A DNA stretch of 64,000 bases from Helicobacter cynogastricus (lineage in GTDB: Bacteria > Campylobacterota > Campylobacteria > Campylobacterales > Helicobacteraceae): assembly GCF_900197855.1 (NCBI RefSeq), contig NZ_FZMQ01000005.1, positions 398,175 to 462,174 of the forward strand. Reading direction: 5' to 3'. Within the stretch, counting starts at the first letter, position 1, and each line of letters begins with the position of its first letter. Positions 9,066-19,091 of the stretch are shown piece by piece. The notes beneath the pieces are model-generated. The model worked only from the letters and a program-made list of their open reading frames with translations. It did not search any database and was not told where the DNA came from. Position numbers and translations under genes: made by a program.

Positions 9066-10955
9066 ATGAGCTTTAAGACGAAAATTTTGCTGATTTTGGC
9101 CGGTTTGTTGAGCGCGATCTTTTTAACCATGATCTCCATTATCAATCGAACCGTGAGCACCAATATCACAGCAAGGGTCCAGCATTCTTTAGATGCGACC
9201 GTGAATTTGATCTCAACTTCCATTGCAGATTGGGATGACAATATCCGCACAGGAGTTATGGATTCTGTACAACACTTAGAAGATCTTGATCTGCAAGATA
9301 GCGTTTATCTCTTACAGATATTAAATTTCATTCACTACAGCATGAATACTGAAAGCACTTACATTGGTTTTAAAGATGGTCAAACTTTGGGCACAATGGA
9401 CTCTATTCCGGAGGGTTATGATCCTAGAAAACGCCCGTGGTATCAGAGTGCACGAACAAAAAATGGCATCGCCATTTCTAGTCCTTATATGGATGCTTTC
9501 ACTAAGAAAATGATTATTACATACTCCATTCCAATTTACACAAAAGGGGTTTTTCGAGGTGTGTTGGGGATGGACATTAATTTAGATCGAATGGGAAGAG
9601 ATGATAAGCGATTTCATTTTGAGAAGGGACGAGTGCATATTTTAGATTCAAAAGCGTTAATTATTCGCTCGAACTTGTTTAAAAAGGGAGAGAGTTATTA
9701 TGACTCTCATAAATACCCGGGAGGTAAAGAACTTACCGATCACATTTTAGCTACTAATTCAGGTTTTATAGAGCACATCGCTAAAAATAAAGACAAATTT
9801 TATGTCTACACCACTATACCCAAGTTAGGCTGGAAAGTCCTGGGTGTAATTAATAAAGAGGATGCGTTTGCTGACCTTTACAAATTGCGCAACAGACTTA
9901 TGATTTTGGCTATTCTTTCCATTGTAGGCAGTCTAATCCTTTTATTTGGAGTCATTCAGGTCCTTTTCAAACCCTTGATCAGATTGCGCGACCTCATCAT
10001 CGATCTCGTCTCTGATGAGGGCGACCTCACTAAAAGATTGAGCATCAAAGGCAAAGATGAGATCGCAGTAATTTCCAAGAATATCAACGCGCTTTTAGAA
10101 AAAATTCAAGGTATCATCTCCAAGATCAAAGAGCTTAGCTCCCAAAACAGCGAAATCGCTAATACGCTCCACAAAAGTGCTAGTGATGTTCAAAAGCATA
10201 CCAAAGAAGAGATGGGTTATATTTCCAAAGCTGTCAATAATGGCAATGACATCATGCACGCTATTTTAGAGGGAGCTGACAATGCACACAATAATAATAC
10301 GAATTTAGTGCAGACGGGCGATAACTTAGGAGGCGTGCGCACAAAAATTGCTAACCTTAGTCAAAATCTTGCCAATAACGCACAAATAGGTGTAGAGTTT
10401 TCTAACAAGCTTGAAGAAGCCTCCAAAAACACCGCAAATATCAAGGCAGTTTTAACGATCATCTCTGAAATTGCCGATCAAACCAATTTACTAGCTCTCA
10501 ATGCGGCTATTGAAGCCGCGCGCGCAGGAGAACATGGAAGAGGTTTTGCTGTAGTGGCTGATGAAGTGAGAAAACTAGCTGAGAAAACGCAAAAATCCCT
10601 GACAGAAATTCATGGCACGATCAATGAAGTTGTGCAGAGTGTGGGGGATATTAGTCAAAACTTCCACACAAATGCACAAGAAATTTTAAAGACCTCTGAA
10701 CTCACCAATGAACTTCAAGCAGTGGTAGATACCAATGTACAAAATATTCAGATAGTGATCGAAGCGACAACAAAAGATGTCGAGGAATTTAAACATATGG
10801 CTAAATCCATTAAGGAAGTTGTCAAAGAGATTCAAGAAATCAGTAAGCTCGCCTCCCTAGATTATGAGAGTGTGCAAGAAGTGGGCGAAGCAAGCACCTC
10901 CCTAACCCAAATGGCACATACTTTTAATGAGGAGTTGGGTAAATTCAAGGTTTGA
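9066..10955 (+). CDS. Methyl-accepting chemotaxis protein with dCACHE sensor
   Basis: A 629-residue transmembrane chemoreceptor. TM1 is at about residues 7-28. The periplasmic domain (30-275) has the double-CACHE features [41 protein letters not shown] and [12 protein letters not shown]2 is at about 277-300, followed by a HAMP segment (300-355). The cytoplasmic coiled coil carries the conserved hairpin near residues 461-505 ([33 protein letters not shown]). It would pass ligand binding to CheA/CheW and the flagellar motor. No C-terminal CheR-docking pentapeptide is seen. It resembles H. pylori TlpA/TlpC in layout, but I cannot assign the ligand. RBS AAAGGA lies five bases before the ATG. Confidence 0.93.
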   Translation: MSFKTKILLILAGLLSAIFLTMISIINRTVSTNITARVQHSLDATVNLISTSIADWDDNIRTGVMDSVQHLEDLDLQDSVYLLQILNFIHYSMNTESTYIGFKDGQTLGTMDSIPEGYDPRKRPWYQSARTKNGIAISSPYMDAFTKKMIITYSIPIYTKGVFRGVLGMDINLDRMGRDDKRFHFEKGRVHILDSKALIIRSNLFKKGESYYDSHKYPGGKELTDHILATNSGFIEHIAKNKDKFYVYTTIPKLGWKVLGVINKEDAFADLYKLRNRLMILAILSIVGSLILLFGVIQVLFKPLIRLRDLIIDLVSDEGDLTKRLSIKGKDEIAVISKNINALLEKIQGIISKIKELSSQNSEIANTLHKSASDVQKHTKEEMGYISKAVNNGNDIMHAILEGADNAHNNNTNLVQTGDNLGGVRTKIANLSQNLANNAQIGVEFSNKLEEASKNTANIKAVLTIISEIADQTNLLALNAAIEAARAGEHGRGFAVVADEVRKLAEKTQKSLTEIHGTINEVVQSVGDISQNFHTNAQEILKTSELTNELQAVVDTNVQNIQIVIEATTKDVEEFKHMAKSIKEVVKEIQEISKLASLDYESVQEVGEASTSLTQMAHTFNEELGKFKV

Positions 10956-10992
10956 TACTAGATGATTTCTTAGGATACCCCACCTCTAGTAT
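10955..10992. terminator. Inverted repeat between convergent genes
   Basis: A perfect 8-base inverted repeat (ATACTAGA at 10955-10962, TCTAGTAT at 10985-10992) separated by 22 bases, lying across the stops of the convergent chemoreceptor and FUSC genes. No T-run follows, so at most a weak bidirectional terminator. Confidence 0.25.
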
Positions 10993-12950
10993 TTGAAGAC
11001 GAGCGTTAGCTCTGTAAAGAGTGTATTTTGCGCATTAAAGAGGGTATTGAACAGCGAATCTAAGTCTTTGCCAATGCCCAACAAACGCCCCGCTTCTTGT
11101 AGTTTAAAAAAATGAGGTTTATTGTGGATATAGTTGAGCATTTGAGTATAGCGATTGATAATAAGACGCGTGTTGTTGTGTAATAACAATTGAGTTTCCT
11201 CAGAGAGAGGAGTAGAGTGGCAAAATTCATAGAGGCGATAACTGGAGGTATCCAGCGTGTCTAGGCATTTGAGAGCTCTAAAGAGGGCTTCGATAGTTTT
11301 AGTGTCGGCTGTTTCACTACGCGCATTTTTTAAGCAAAGTCTAAAATCATTGAGTTGTTCTAAAAACATTTTTTGTGTCGTCAAAACATGGGGATTGTTG
11401 GATTGGAGTGTGAGACTCAAGAGAGTTTTTAGGGTGCTCAAAGTATTTTGAGCATGCTGAATAAAGGCATCCTTATCATATTTGGGCCATATGAGGAGGA
11501 AAACAGCATAGACGATACTAATCCCTATTGCAATATCAATCAAGCGTGCAGTAACCAAATCTACAAATTGCTGTTTAAAGAGGGAAAAGCAGAGCACAAA
11601 GGCGAACATCAGTGCCCCAGCCCAAGTGGCATAAGAATACACTTTTAAATAGATAAATAAGAAGATCGAGAGCACTAAAAAGATATCAAAAGCCCAACTC
11701 TCCCCAAGTAGCCACACTACCAAGAGCCCGGGAATAAGTCCTACACTCGTGCCCTTGATAAATTCTAATTGGGTTTCTTTAAAGTTCCCCATAGAGGAGC
11801 GCGCCACAAGCAAGGTCGCCATCGCAATCCACATGCCATGGTTAAAACCAAAATAGCGCGCGATGAACACCGCGATACCCATCGCGATCGCGTATTTAAA
11901 AGCGTATTGAAAAATGGGGTTTTTGAAGTGGAGAGCATGAATCATATTCTTAGGCGAGGGCAGGGGGGGTTTATGCGCGCTTAGGGGCATTTCCCCGCCT
12001 ATTAAAAAAGTGTGCATTTTATTATAGATGATCTCTAAGGAGCGTTGTACCAGTTTGTCTACATGGGGGTTGAGATGCTGGAGCGCATCTGTGCGTAGGG
12101 GGACATTTTTTTCTGCAAACACACCGGCTAAAATCTTAAAATTTAATAAGAGTTCTTGACGCACCAACTCTAAAGCTTGGGTGTTGAAATGCCCGTAAAT
12201 GGAGTGGATGGAGTGGTACATTTCTTCTAAGGCGTGGAGCTGAAAAAGACTTCTTTGGATATTTTGCACCGTGTGGGGGTCTTTGATTTTGCTAGATTTG
12301 GAGTTTAGGATCATCTTGGTATTTTGAATCTGCTGGAGTACTTGGGTTTTGATCAGGGCGTAATCTTGGGGATTGTTAGCATACTCTAGCATCAGTTCCA
12401 TATTAGAGAGCAGTACTCCAAAGCGCTTTTTGGTAAACGCGCTGTATTTGGAGACAAAAATAAAGTACTGCAGGGCGATACTGAGCAATCCTAGTAGGGC
12501 GACCATGCTCACACTTTGGGTCAGATCAATAGGCGCATGCGCGTCCACAAAGAGGCAGGTTACCAAACCATTAGAGAGGGCGGTATTGCACACTTTGTGC
12601 AGATCCGGACTATAGGCCATTGACATGCCCACTAAAAAGGTGATGATGAAAATGGGCGCGCAGAGCCACACTCCAAAATGCGCCAAAGGATATAAGAGCA
12701 ACACATTAAAGCAACTGAGCAACACAAAGCCTAGCAAGTAGTGAATCTCATGGTCTTTGTCGCTAATGAGCACGCTTAAAAAGTAGATAAAAATGGCTTG
12801 AAAACCCGCCCAAATGGTTACAAAGGGGTTAAAGAAATATGCCCCAATGGCCGCACAGACAAAGGTCGTAAAGGTGGCCTTGAGCGCGTAGATCAGACTA
12901 AAATAGCCCGGATCATGGAGATGGACGGCGCGTTTAAGAGAGTTTAACAC
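10986..12950 (-). CDS. FUSC/YccS-like integral membrane protein
   Basis: A 654-residue protein with two hydrophobic blocks of about five to six helices each (residues 20-175 and about 350-500). They flank a soluble middle helical region, and a cytoplasmic tail follows. This duplicated layout is that of the FUSC superfamily (fusaric acid resistance / YccS-YhfK type); motifs such as GMWIAMATLLVARSS and FIKGTSVGLIPGLLV fit it. The substrate is unknown; aromatic acid efflux is only a family-level guess. The start is GTG, overlapping the mrp stop by one base (TAGTG), so translation is coupled to mrp. I see no separate promoter. Confidence 0.75.
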   Translation of the reverse strand: MLNSLKRAVHLHDPGYFSLIYALKATFTTFVCAAIGAYFFNPFVTIWAGFQAIFIYFLSVLISDKDHEIHYLLGFVLLSCFNVLLLYPLAHFGVWLCAPIFIITFLVGMSMAYSPDLHKVCNTALSNGLVTCLFVDAHAPIDLTQSVSMVALLGLLSIALQYFIFVSKYSAFTKKRFGVLLSNMELMLEYANNPQDYALIKTQVLQQIQNTKMILNSKSSKIKDPHTVQNIQRSLFQLHALEEMYHSIHSIYGHFNTQALELVRQELLLNFKILAGVFAEKNVPLRTDALQHLNPHVDKLVQRSLEIIYNKMHTFLIGGEMPLSAHKPPLPSPKNMIHALHFKNPIFQYAFKYAIAMGIAVFIARYFGFNHGMWIAMATLLVARSSMGNFKETQLEFIKGTSVGLIPGLLVVWLLGESWAFDIFLVLSIFLFIYLKVYSYATWAGALMFAFVLCFSLFKQQFVDLVTARLIDIAIGISIVYAVFLLIWPKYDKDAFIQHAQNTLSTLKTLLSLTLQSNNPHVLTTQKMFLEQLNDFRLCLKNARSETADTKTIEALFRALKCLDTLDTSSYRLYEFCHSTPLSEETQLLLHNNTRLIINRYTQMLNYIHNKPHFFKLQEAGRLLGIGKDLDSLFNTLFNAQNTLFTELTLVFKY

Positions 12951-14044
12951 TAGCGGATGGTGGGCTGGATGTCTTTATTGCTCGCGCGTCCCTCACGCGC
13001 CACGCTCTGCAAAAACTCCAAAAGTTTCGCACTGGCTTGCTGGTAGGCAAGACTTACCGGAGATTTGGGATTGAGTACACTGATAGGCGTGCCCTTATCT
13101 CCCCCCTCTCTCACCTGCATTTCTAAAGGAATACGCGCGAGCAGGTGGGTTTTGTATTGCTCTAAAAGCGCGCTTAAGTTATCCTTGCCAAAAATCTCGC
13201 TGGTGTGTTCACAATGTGGGCAGACAAACCCGCTCATGTTCTCAATCACACCTGCCACCGGAATATGCAATTTGGCAAACATGTCCAAGCTACGCGTAGC
13301 ATCATCTAGACTCACTAGCTGGGGTGTTGTTACACTAATGCCCGCGCTAATGGGCACAGCTTGGGCTAAAGTGAGTTGGGCATCTCCAGTTCCGGGGGGC
13401 ATATCCACGATGAGAATATCTAACTCTCCCCATATGATGTCAGTGAGCATTTGCTCAATGGCGCGCATCAGCATTGGACCGCGCCAAATCAAACTCTGCC
13501 CCTCTTCATAGAGCAAGCCCATGCTCATGGTTTTTACATGGAAAGCTTCTAGGGGGATGAGTTTTTTACCGCTGGGATCGCTCATGGGGTCTACGCCCAC
13601 TAAACCCAACATTCTAGGAATATTAGGGCCATAGACATCCGCGTCCAAAAGCCCCACTTTTTGCCCCATTTGGGCAAGATTGATGGCTAAATTCACGCTG
13701 GTAGTGCTCTTGCCCACGCCTCCCTTACCCGAGCTCACCATGACAATGTGTTTAATATTGGGGGCGAGATTTTTATTGCTGGTGGCCTGTTGGGATTCTT
13801 TTTTAGGTGGGGTCTTGATGTCTAATTGCAACGCGCCAATGCCAATTTCTTGCATTTTAGCGCGCACGGCTTGCTCTAAGTTCTGCTTGACTTCTGGGGA
13901 ACTGGAGGGGATTTCTAAGAGTAATCCTAAGCGATCCTCATGCAAGGTGATATTTTTGACAAAACCAAAGCTGACAATATCGCGCTCAAAATTGGGATAA
14001 ATGACACTCTTGAGCGCATTCAATACTTGATCCTGTGTAATCAT
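12950..14044 (-). CDS. mrp: Mrp/NBP35-family iron-sulfur carrier ATPase
   Basis: A 364-residue P-loop ATPase that binds and transfers Fe-S clusters to apoproteins. The N-terminal ~90 residues form a MIP18/DUF59 domain. The deviant Walker A is [11 protein letters not shown] with the invariant first Lys, followed by [16 protein letters not shown] and [13 protein letters not shown]. The cluster-binding CPHC is in [15 protein letters not shown]. The start follows AAGGA. The downstream FUSC-like gene overlaps by one base, so the two are co-transcribed. Confidence 0.93.
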   Translation of the reverse strand: MITQDQVLNALKSVIYPNFERDIVSFGFVKNITLHEDRLGLLLEIPSSSPEVKQNLEQAVRAKMQEIGIGALQLDIKTPPKKESQQATSNKNLAPNIKHIVMVSSGKGGVGKSTTSVNLAINLAQMGQKVGLLDADVYGPNIPRMLGLVGVDPMSDPSGKKLIPLEAFHVKTMSMGLLYEEGQSLIWRGPMLMRAIEQMLTDIIWGELDILIVDMPPGTGDAQLTLAQAVPISAGISVTTPQLVSLDDATRSLDMFAKLHIPVAGVIENMSGFVCPHCEHTSEIFGKDNLSALLEQYKTHLLARIPLEMQVREGGDKGTPISVLNPKSPVSLAYQQASAKLLEFLQSVAREGRASNKDIQPTIR

Positions 14045-14090
14045 GGTTTTCCTTTTGGGTCTAGTCTAACATAGCTTATTGGGTTTTCCC

Positions 14091-15932
14091 TTAACGCTTG
14101 CGCGCGGGGGGTGTTTTTTCTGGGAGTGGGGGCGCGGGGGTGAGGTATTGGTTTTGTACCAGCATTTGCACGATCTGCTTAAAGATGGGCGCGGCCGTTT
14201 GGCTGCCATAATACTCTTCACTGCCCAAAGAGCCAAAGACCACGACTCCAATCCCATAGGTGTTTTGCTTATCCTTAGCAAAGCCAAAAAAGGAACTGGT
14301 ATAAATGTCGGTATACTTGCCCTTGCTGGCCGTGCGCGCTGTGCCCGTCTTGCCTCCAATGATAAGTCCGCTCACCTGCGCGCTCTTACCCGTACCCTTA
14401 GTAACCACTTTGATTAAGAGTTCTTGCATTTTGCGCGCGCTTTGGGGGCTGATTACCTGCCTTTTAGGTGGAAAACTAGGGATATACACATCCCCATTAG
14501 AGGTGCTAATGCGCTGGACTAAATGCGGGGTAACTAAAGCTCCCTCATTGGCAAAAACTCCATAGGCGCGCAAGAGTTGTATAAAGGTGGTGCGCAGACC
14601 ATAGCCATAGGAAACACTGCCCTTATACACCTCTCCACTGAGCAGGCGCATACTAGGAAGTAGCCCTGTTTTTTCATAAGGTAAATCAATCCCGGTAGGC
14701 TCGCTCACCCCAAAACTCTTCAACCCCTCATACATTTCTTGGGCACTCAGGCGTTTAGAGAGCTTGATCATGCCCACATTGCTGGAGCGCACTAAGACAT
14801 CTTCAATCGTGGCGTTTTTAGGAGGAATGAGATCGTCTTTGATTGTATACTTGCCCAGCTTGTAAGTGCCATTGCCCAGATCAATAGGCTTAGTAATATC
14901 AATACGCCTTCTGTCTACCAAGAGGCTATAGACAAGAGGTTTAATCGTGCTGCCCGGCTCAAAAGAGAGCTCGATCGCGTCCACATTCAAGGCAGGATAA
15001 TCGCTCTTTTGGATATTATTGGGGTTAAAGCGGTTGGTGGTGGCTAGGGTCAAAATCTCTCCATTTTTAGGAGAAAATACGCCTGCAATGATCTGTTCTG
15101 ATTTGTAATGAGTCTTGGCTCTATCTAAAAGGCGTTCTAAATCCCGCTGGATTTTTAAAGGAATACTTAAGGTCAGATCAAAGCCATCCACGCGCGTGAT
15201 GCTCTCAAAGGTCTTATCTTCAATAAGATTAAAGCCAATGTCGCGCTTACCCGTGTCCTGTCCGTCATGCTTGGCGACCAATCTTTTATTCCAAAACTTT
15301 TCTAAACCTTTGACCCCTTGCACCATCGTGATCTTGGAGGTGTCGATTTTTTTAACATAACCTACTAAGGGCTCAAAATTGTCTTTGTAGGGATAGTTGC
15401 GCGCCATCCCGCTGACCTCAATGCTCAAACCCACTTTGGGCATGATCTTTTTATTCGCGTCCTCGTACTCCACAAAAACATTATAAGCTAAAAGTTTGGC
15501 GTTGAGCTGGCGCAAACTAGCCGCCGTGTTGGCATTGATACTATAAGAGAGGGTTACATAGGAGGTCTGGGTTGCCTTTTGGGCGATGAGGGAGCGGGGA
15601 AGATTAGTATAGATAGAGAGCAGATCAATGAAAAAATCCCGCTTATCTGGATCAATAGAGAGAGGATTAAAACTTACTTTAAAAAGTTTTTGACTGCTGG
15701 CAAGGCTAAAATTATCTTGGCTGTAAATCGTGCCCCGCATCGCGATATTGGTCTTAGTTACCACCAAGGCGGGCATTTTGCGAGGCAGAACAGCTTTAAA
15801 AAACATGACCACTACAAAGAGGAGCAAACAGCCCCCCACGACCATAAAAATTAATAAAAGTCTCTCAGTGCGTCTGGGGTCTAGGTCAGGACTTTGGGAG
15901 TGTGGAGGATTTGGGTTAGACTCAGCGTTCAT
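14091..15932 (-). CDS. ftsI: Septal peptidoglycan transpeptidase (PBP2/FtsI type)
   Basis: A 613-residue class B penicillin-binding protein anchored by one transmembrane helix at about residues 27-47. The dimerisation (non-catalytic) module comes next, then the transpeptidase with SxxK as GSTIKP near 324, SSN as RSSNVG near 382 and KTG as GGKTGTA near 527. It cross-links septal peptidoglycan with FtsW as glycosyltransferase partner. The C-terminus is proline- and lysine-rich (PPLPEKTPPARKR). I use the ATG at 15932 with GGGG six bases upstream; a TTG at 15944 would add four residues. It is last in the flgB-flgC-fliE-ftsI run, about 30 bases after fliE. Confidence 0.95.
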   Translation of the reverse strand: MNAESNPNPPHSQSPDLDPRRTERLLLIFMVVGGCLLLFVVVMFFKAVLPRKMPALVVTKTNIAMRGTIYSQDNFSLASSQKLFKVSFNPLSIDPDKRDFFIDLLSIYTNLPRSLIAQKATQTSYVTLSYSINANTAASLRQLNAKLLAYNVFVEYEDANKKIMPKVGLSIEVSGMARNYPYKDNFEPLVGYVKKIDTSKITMVQGVKGLEKFWNKRLVAKHDGQDTGKRDIGFNLIEDKTFESITRVDGFDLTLSIPLKIQRDLERLLDRAKTHYKSEQIIAGVFSPKNGEILTLATTNRFNPNNIQKSDYPALNVDAIELSFEPGSTIKPLVYSLLVDRRRIDITKPIDLGNGTYKLGKYTIKDDLIPPKNATIEDVLVRSSNVGMIKLSKRLSAQEMYEGLKSFGVSEPTGIDLPYEKTGLLPSMRLLSGEVYKGSVSYGYGLRTTFIQLLRAYGVFANEGALVTPHLVQRISTSNGDVYIPSFPPKRQVISPQSARKMQELLIKVVTKGTGKSAQVSGLIIGGKTGTARTASKGKYTDIYTSSFFGFAKDKQNTYGIGVVVFGSLGSEEYYGSQTAAPIFKQIVQMLVQNQYLTPAPPLPEKTPPARKR

Positions 15933-15961
15933 GATAAACCCCAAAAACCCCCCATAATGTC

Positions 15962-16264
15962 TTAGATTTGTGTTCTTAAAAGCTCTTTGTAGGCACTGAT
16001 GGCTTTATTGCGCACTTCTAGCATGAGCTTCATGCTAGTTTCAGCCTTACCGATTGCGATGGCTGCTTGGTGCAAGTCTTTCACCTGCCCGGTCGCCATG
16101 TCCGCTAGCGCTTTATCGGACTCTTTTTGGGTGTTATTGAGTTCATCAATAGAATGCTTGAGCATCGCAGAGAACTCCCCCTTCTCCATTAGATTCTCAT
16201 GCGCCTTTGAATCTAAAGGAGTGCTAGTTTTGCTCAACCCTATATCAGTGTATAAAGTCTTCAT
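15962..16264 (-). CDS. fliE: Flagellar hook-basal body protein FliE
   Basis: A 100-residue FliE, the adaptor between the MS ring/export gate and the proximal rod. The C-terminal half is highly characteristic: DELNNTQKESDKALADMATG, LHQAAIAIGKAETSMKLMLE, RNKAISAYKELLRTQI. The ATG at 16264 is chosen because AAGGAG lies six bases upstream; further upstream GTG (16288) and ATG (16279) starts lack this. It follows flgC and precedes ftsI. Confidence 0.95.
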   Translation of the reverse strand: MKTLYTDIGLSKTSTPLDSKAHENLMEKGEFSAMLKHSIDELNNTQKESDKALADMATGQVKDLHQAAIAIGKAETSMKLMLEVRNKAISAYKELLRTQI

Positions 16265-16347
16265 GTTGACTCCTTGCATCGTGTCCACCTATATCGTCTC
16301 TTTCAGCTAATCTTTAAGCGTGCAAAAGAGAATCTCCTTTCTGTAAA

Positions 16348-16839
16348 TTAAGCCTGTAGCATACCAATAGCGTTTGTCGCCATGTTTTTAGTGCTCTGGA
16401 ACGCCGCTACATTGGCCTGATAGGCGCGCGTAGCTTCGATCAAATCTGCCATTTCTACGACCGGATTGACATTGGGGTAGGACACATAGCCATTAGCATC
16501 TGCGTCTGGGTGAGTAGGATCGTACTTGAGCAAAGGAGCTTTGTCATCGCGCACAATCTTTTCAATATACACCCCTGTGATGGGTGGATTAGGCTTTTCA
16601 ATGTCATCGCTCTCGTCTAAAGGGTCTTCGTATTCCATCAGATTGTTATTCTGAGCAAGCTTTTCATTCAAGATTTTATTAAAATCAAAGGACTTAAAGA
16701 TCGCTTCTTGACGGCGATAAGGTCCACCCTCATCAGTACGGGTGGTGTTGGCGTTGGCAATATTAGAAGAAATAAGGTTAGTGCGCACTCTTTGAGCTGA
16801 CAAACCATAACCGCTAATGTCAAAACTGGATAAAAACAT
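16348..16839 (-). CDS. flgC: Flagellar proximal rod protein FlgC
   Basis: A 163-residue rod protein of the basal body, exported through the flagellar type III apparatus. The N-terminal rod signature is seen (DISGYGLSAQRVRTNLISSN followed by IANANTTRTDEGGPYRR), and the C-terminal heptad region (EMADLIEATRAYQANVAAFQ) ends in NAIGMLQA. Length is normal for the family. An AAGGATG-type ribosome binding site lies just upstream. It is 11 bases after flgB, in the sigma-54-preceded operon. Confidence 0.96.
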   Translation of the reverse strand: MFLSSFDISGYGLSAQRVRTNLISSNIANANTTRTDEGGPYRRQEAIFKSFDFNKILNEKLAQNNNLMEYEDPLDESDDIEKPNPPITGVYIEKIVRDDKAPLLKYDPTHPDADANGYVSYPNVNPVVEMADLIEATRAYQANVAAFQSTKNMATNAIGMLQA

Positions 16840-16850
16840 GGGTCATCCTT

Positions 16851-17273
16851 CTAAATATTCTTAGTCGCGTCAATAGCGTAATTGACGATACTCTTATGTT
16901 TTTTTAACGCGGTGGTGAGCGCGAGATACATGGTTGAGTTTTTCCCCATTTCTGAGGTTTCAATGTCAATATCTACGCTATTCCCATCATTCTTGGCCAA
17001 ATGCCCATCTCTAAAAAAGATGGTCGCCCTATTATCCTCAAAATCCTTAGGCTCTAAATGCCGTGGATTTGTTTCGGCAAGTTTTAAGTGTCTGTCTTTT
17101 TGATGATCAAACACTTCGGCCTTTTTCTGGGCTAGCATACTCTCAAAGTCCACATCCTTAGGGCGGTAAAAAGGCGTGTCTACATTGGCGATATTGCTCG
17201 CAATCAAATCCTGACGCAAGGAGCGATAATCCATCGCTTTATACACCAAAGGATAGACTTTAGACAAATCCAT
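16851..17273 (-). CDS. flgB: Flagellar proximal rod protein FlgB
   Basis: A 140-residue rod protein. The N-terminal rod motif (RSLRQDLIASNIANVDTPFY with RPKDVDFE) and the C-terminal amphipathic region (MYLALTTALKKHKSIVNYAI) are both present. First gene of the flgB-flgC-fliE-ftsI run. A sigma-54 type promoter lies about 25 bases before its ATG, matching middle-class flagellar control by RpoN/FlgR in Helicobacter. Confidence 0.96.
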   Translation of the reverse strand: MDLSKVYPLVYKAMDYRSLRQDLIASNIANVDTPFYRPKDVDFESMLAQKKAEVFDHQKDRHLKLAETNPRHLEPKDFEDNRATIFFRDGHLAKNDGNSVDIDIETSEMGKNSTMYLALTTALKKHKSIVNYAIDATKNI

Positions 17274-17298
17274 AATAACCCTTTCTTAAAGGTTTAAA

Positions 17299-17312
17299 GC
17301 AAGGAGTATTCC
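17299..17312 (-). promoter_or_regulatory. Sigma-54 (RpoN) promoter upstream of flgB
   Basis: On the reverse strand the sequence GGAATACTCCTTGC has GG and GC separated by exactly ten bases and is followed by TTT, the -24/-12 layout of RpoN promoters. The predicted start is about 12 bases past the GC, leaving a short leader before the flgB ATG at 17273. Confidence 0.75.
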
Positions 17313-17345
17313 ATAACTCCCAAAGGTCAAACCTATAAAATTTTG

Positions 17346-17351
17346 TATAAT
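17346..17351 (+). promoter_or_regulatory. -10 box for ftsW
   Basis: TATAAT 37 bases before the ftsW ATG, on the strand opposite the flgB operon. The two promoters lie back to back within about 115 bases. Confidence 0.5.
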
Positions 17352-17388
17352 TATAGCATAGTTTCCAAACATATACCAAAGGTCTTGG

Positions 17389-18546
17389 ATGGCTTACCAG
17401 CGTTTATTTCTCTACGCATGCCTGCTGATGGGTTTAAGCGTAGTGATGAGCTACTCTCTCTCTACCTACACCACTCTCTTATACCGCTATCAAGAATTTC
17501 ATTTTTTTGTGCGGCAAGCGGTGGCCGTGGGGGTGGGAATCCTCTTAATGTGGGGGATTTCTTGGCTCAATCCAGATAAATGGTTTGTCAAGCTGGGTTT
17601 TACCCTCTTTTTTGGCTCGTTTTTACTCATCGTGCTGATGAATTTTTTGCCTGAGAGCATGTCTTCTAGTGCGGGGGGAGCAAAGCGCTGGATTCGTCTC
17701 CCTTTCTTTTCACTCGCTCCCACAGAGTTTTTTAAAATCGGTTTTGTATTCTTCCTTTCTTGGAGCTTATCGCGCACCTTTTTTAACCAAGAAAAAGCCA
17801 GCGTCAAAGAGGAATTGATGATCCTCATCCCCTATTTTGTGCTCTTTTTACTGGCTGCCTTCTTTATTGGTGTGTTGCAAAATGACTTAGGGCAGGTGAT
17901 TTTACTAGCCATCGTCTTAGGCTTTTTGCTCATTTTCTCAGGAGGGAGCTTTAAGCTCTTTAAAATCTTTTTCACTCTCGCGCTTTTTATCGGACTTGTA
18001 GCGATTTTCACCAGCGCACACCGCATTTTGCGCATGAAACTTTGGTGGTCCAATTTGCAAAGCTCAATCCTCTCTTTGTTGCCCTCCAAACTTGCCAATA
18101 GTCTGCGCATTGACAACTTGCCCGAACCCTACCAAATCTACCATGCCACTAATGCTATTAAGCATGGCGGGATATTTGGGCAGGGTCTGGGCGAGGGGGT
18201 GGTCAAACTAGGTTTTTTAAGCGAAGTGCACACGGATATGATCTTAGCCGGACTAGCCGAAGAACTGGGCTTTGTGGCGATCTTTGTCTGCGTGGGACTC
18301 ATGTTAGCCCTCTTGCATGGCATGTTTAAGATCACCAACCGCCTTGATAACCCCAAACACATGCTTTTTTGCTTGGGCGTGGCCTTACTCATGGGTTTTT
18401 CTTTCATCATTAACGCCTTTGGGGTGAGTGGGATCATTCCTATTAAGGGAATCGCCGTGCCCTTCTTGAGTTATGGGGGAAGTTCTATTATTGCTAACGC
18501 ACTCGCTCTAGGTTTAGTGCTCTGTCTCTCCAAACAAGCGCGCTAG
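17389..18546 (+). CDS. ftsW: FtsW/RodA-family peptidoglycan glycosyltransferase
   Basis: A 385-residue SEDS polytopic membrane protein with about ten helices, which polymerises lipid II glycan strands. Family features include AGGAKRWIRLPFFSLAPTEF, LQNDLGQVILL, the large periplasmic loop near residues 230-280 with LGEGVVKLGFLSEVHTDMI and AEELGF, and VPFLSYGGSSI. The divergent neighbour is ftsI, its partner transpeptidase, so FtsW is preferred over RodA. Its stop shares CTAG with the stop of the convergent folE. Confidence 0.9.
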   Translation: MAYQRLFLYACLLMGLSVVMSYSLSTYTTLLYRYQEFHFFVRQAVAVGVGILLMWGISWLNPDKWFVKLGFTLFFGSFLLIVLMNFLPESMSSSAGGAKRWIRLPFFSLAPTEFFKIGFVFFLSWSLSRTFFNQEKASVKEELMILIPYFVLFLLAAFFIGVLQNDLGQVILLAIVLGFLLIFSGGSFKLFKIFFTLALFIGLVAIFTSAHRILRMKLWWSNLQSSILSLLPSKLANSLRIDNLPEPYQIYHATNAIKHGGIFGQGLGEGVVKLGFLSEVHTDMILAGLAEELGFVAIFVCVGLMLALLHGMFKITNRLDNPKHMLFCLGVALLMGFSFIINAFGVSGIIPIKGIAVPFLSYGGSSIIANALALGLVLCLSKQAR

Positions 18547-19091
18547 GATTGGAGTAATTGCATAAACTCCGCGCGCGTGCGCGCATCGCTCTTAAAGAGG
18601 CCCTTAAGCGCGCTGGTTTTCACTAACGCCTCTTGTTTTTGCACCCCGCGCATCGCCATGCATAGGTGTTTGGCCACACAAAACACCCCCACGCCCTTAG
18701 GTTGTAAAATCCGCTCAAAGGTGCTAGCAATTTCCTCGCTCAAACGCTCTTGAATTTGTAAACGCCTAGAGAACGCCTCTACCAATTTAGCGATCGCATC
18801 CAATCCCACCACCTTATCTCTAGGGATATAACCCACACTCACATGCCCAAAAAAGGGCAGTAAATGGTGTTCGCACATGCTATAAAACTCGATATCCTTA
18901 AGCATGACAATCCCATCGCACGCTTCAATGCTAAAAGCGCTTTGCAAAATGTGTTCAGGGTTTAAGTGGTAGCCCTGCATGAGGTGATCCCAAAGCTCTT
19001 TAAGGCGTTTGGGAGTGTTTTTAAGCCCCTCTCTTTGGGGGTCTTCGCCTATGCGTGCGCAAAGTTGCGCCCATAACTCTTGCACTAGCAT
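18543..19091 (-). CDS. folE: GTP cyclohydrolase I
   Basis: A 182-residue FolE that converts GTP to 7,8-dihydroneopterin triphosphate, the entry to folate and to queuosine precursors. The zinc and active-site motif CEHHLLPFFGHVSVGY lies near residue 70, followed by KLVEAFSRRLQIQERL and the second zinc Cys with the CMAMRG block. Length is standard. The start overlaps the end of htpX by seven bases, so folE is the last gene of the truD-htpX-folE operon. Confidence 0.95.
   Translation of the reverse strand: MLVQELWAQLCARIGEDPQREGLKNTPKRLKELWDHLMQGYHLNPEHILQSAFSIEACDGIVMLKDIEFYSMCEHHLLPFFGHVSVGYIPRDKVVGLDAIAKLVEAFSRRLQIQERLSEEIASTFERILQPKGVGVFCVAKHLCMAMRGVQKQEALVKTSALKGLFKSDARTRAEFMQLLQS

Noticed and set aside
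13065-14000. Long open frames on the strand opposite mrp
   Set aside because: They are antisense to a well-conserved gene, without ribosome binding sites or recognisable domains.
18543-18546. Shared CTAG at the ftsW and folE stops as a regulatory site
   Set aside because: It is simply the palindromic overlap of two convergent TAG stop codons.
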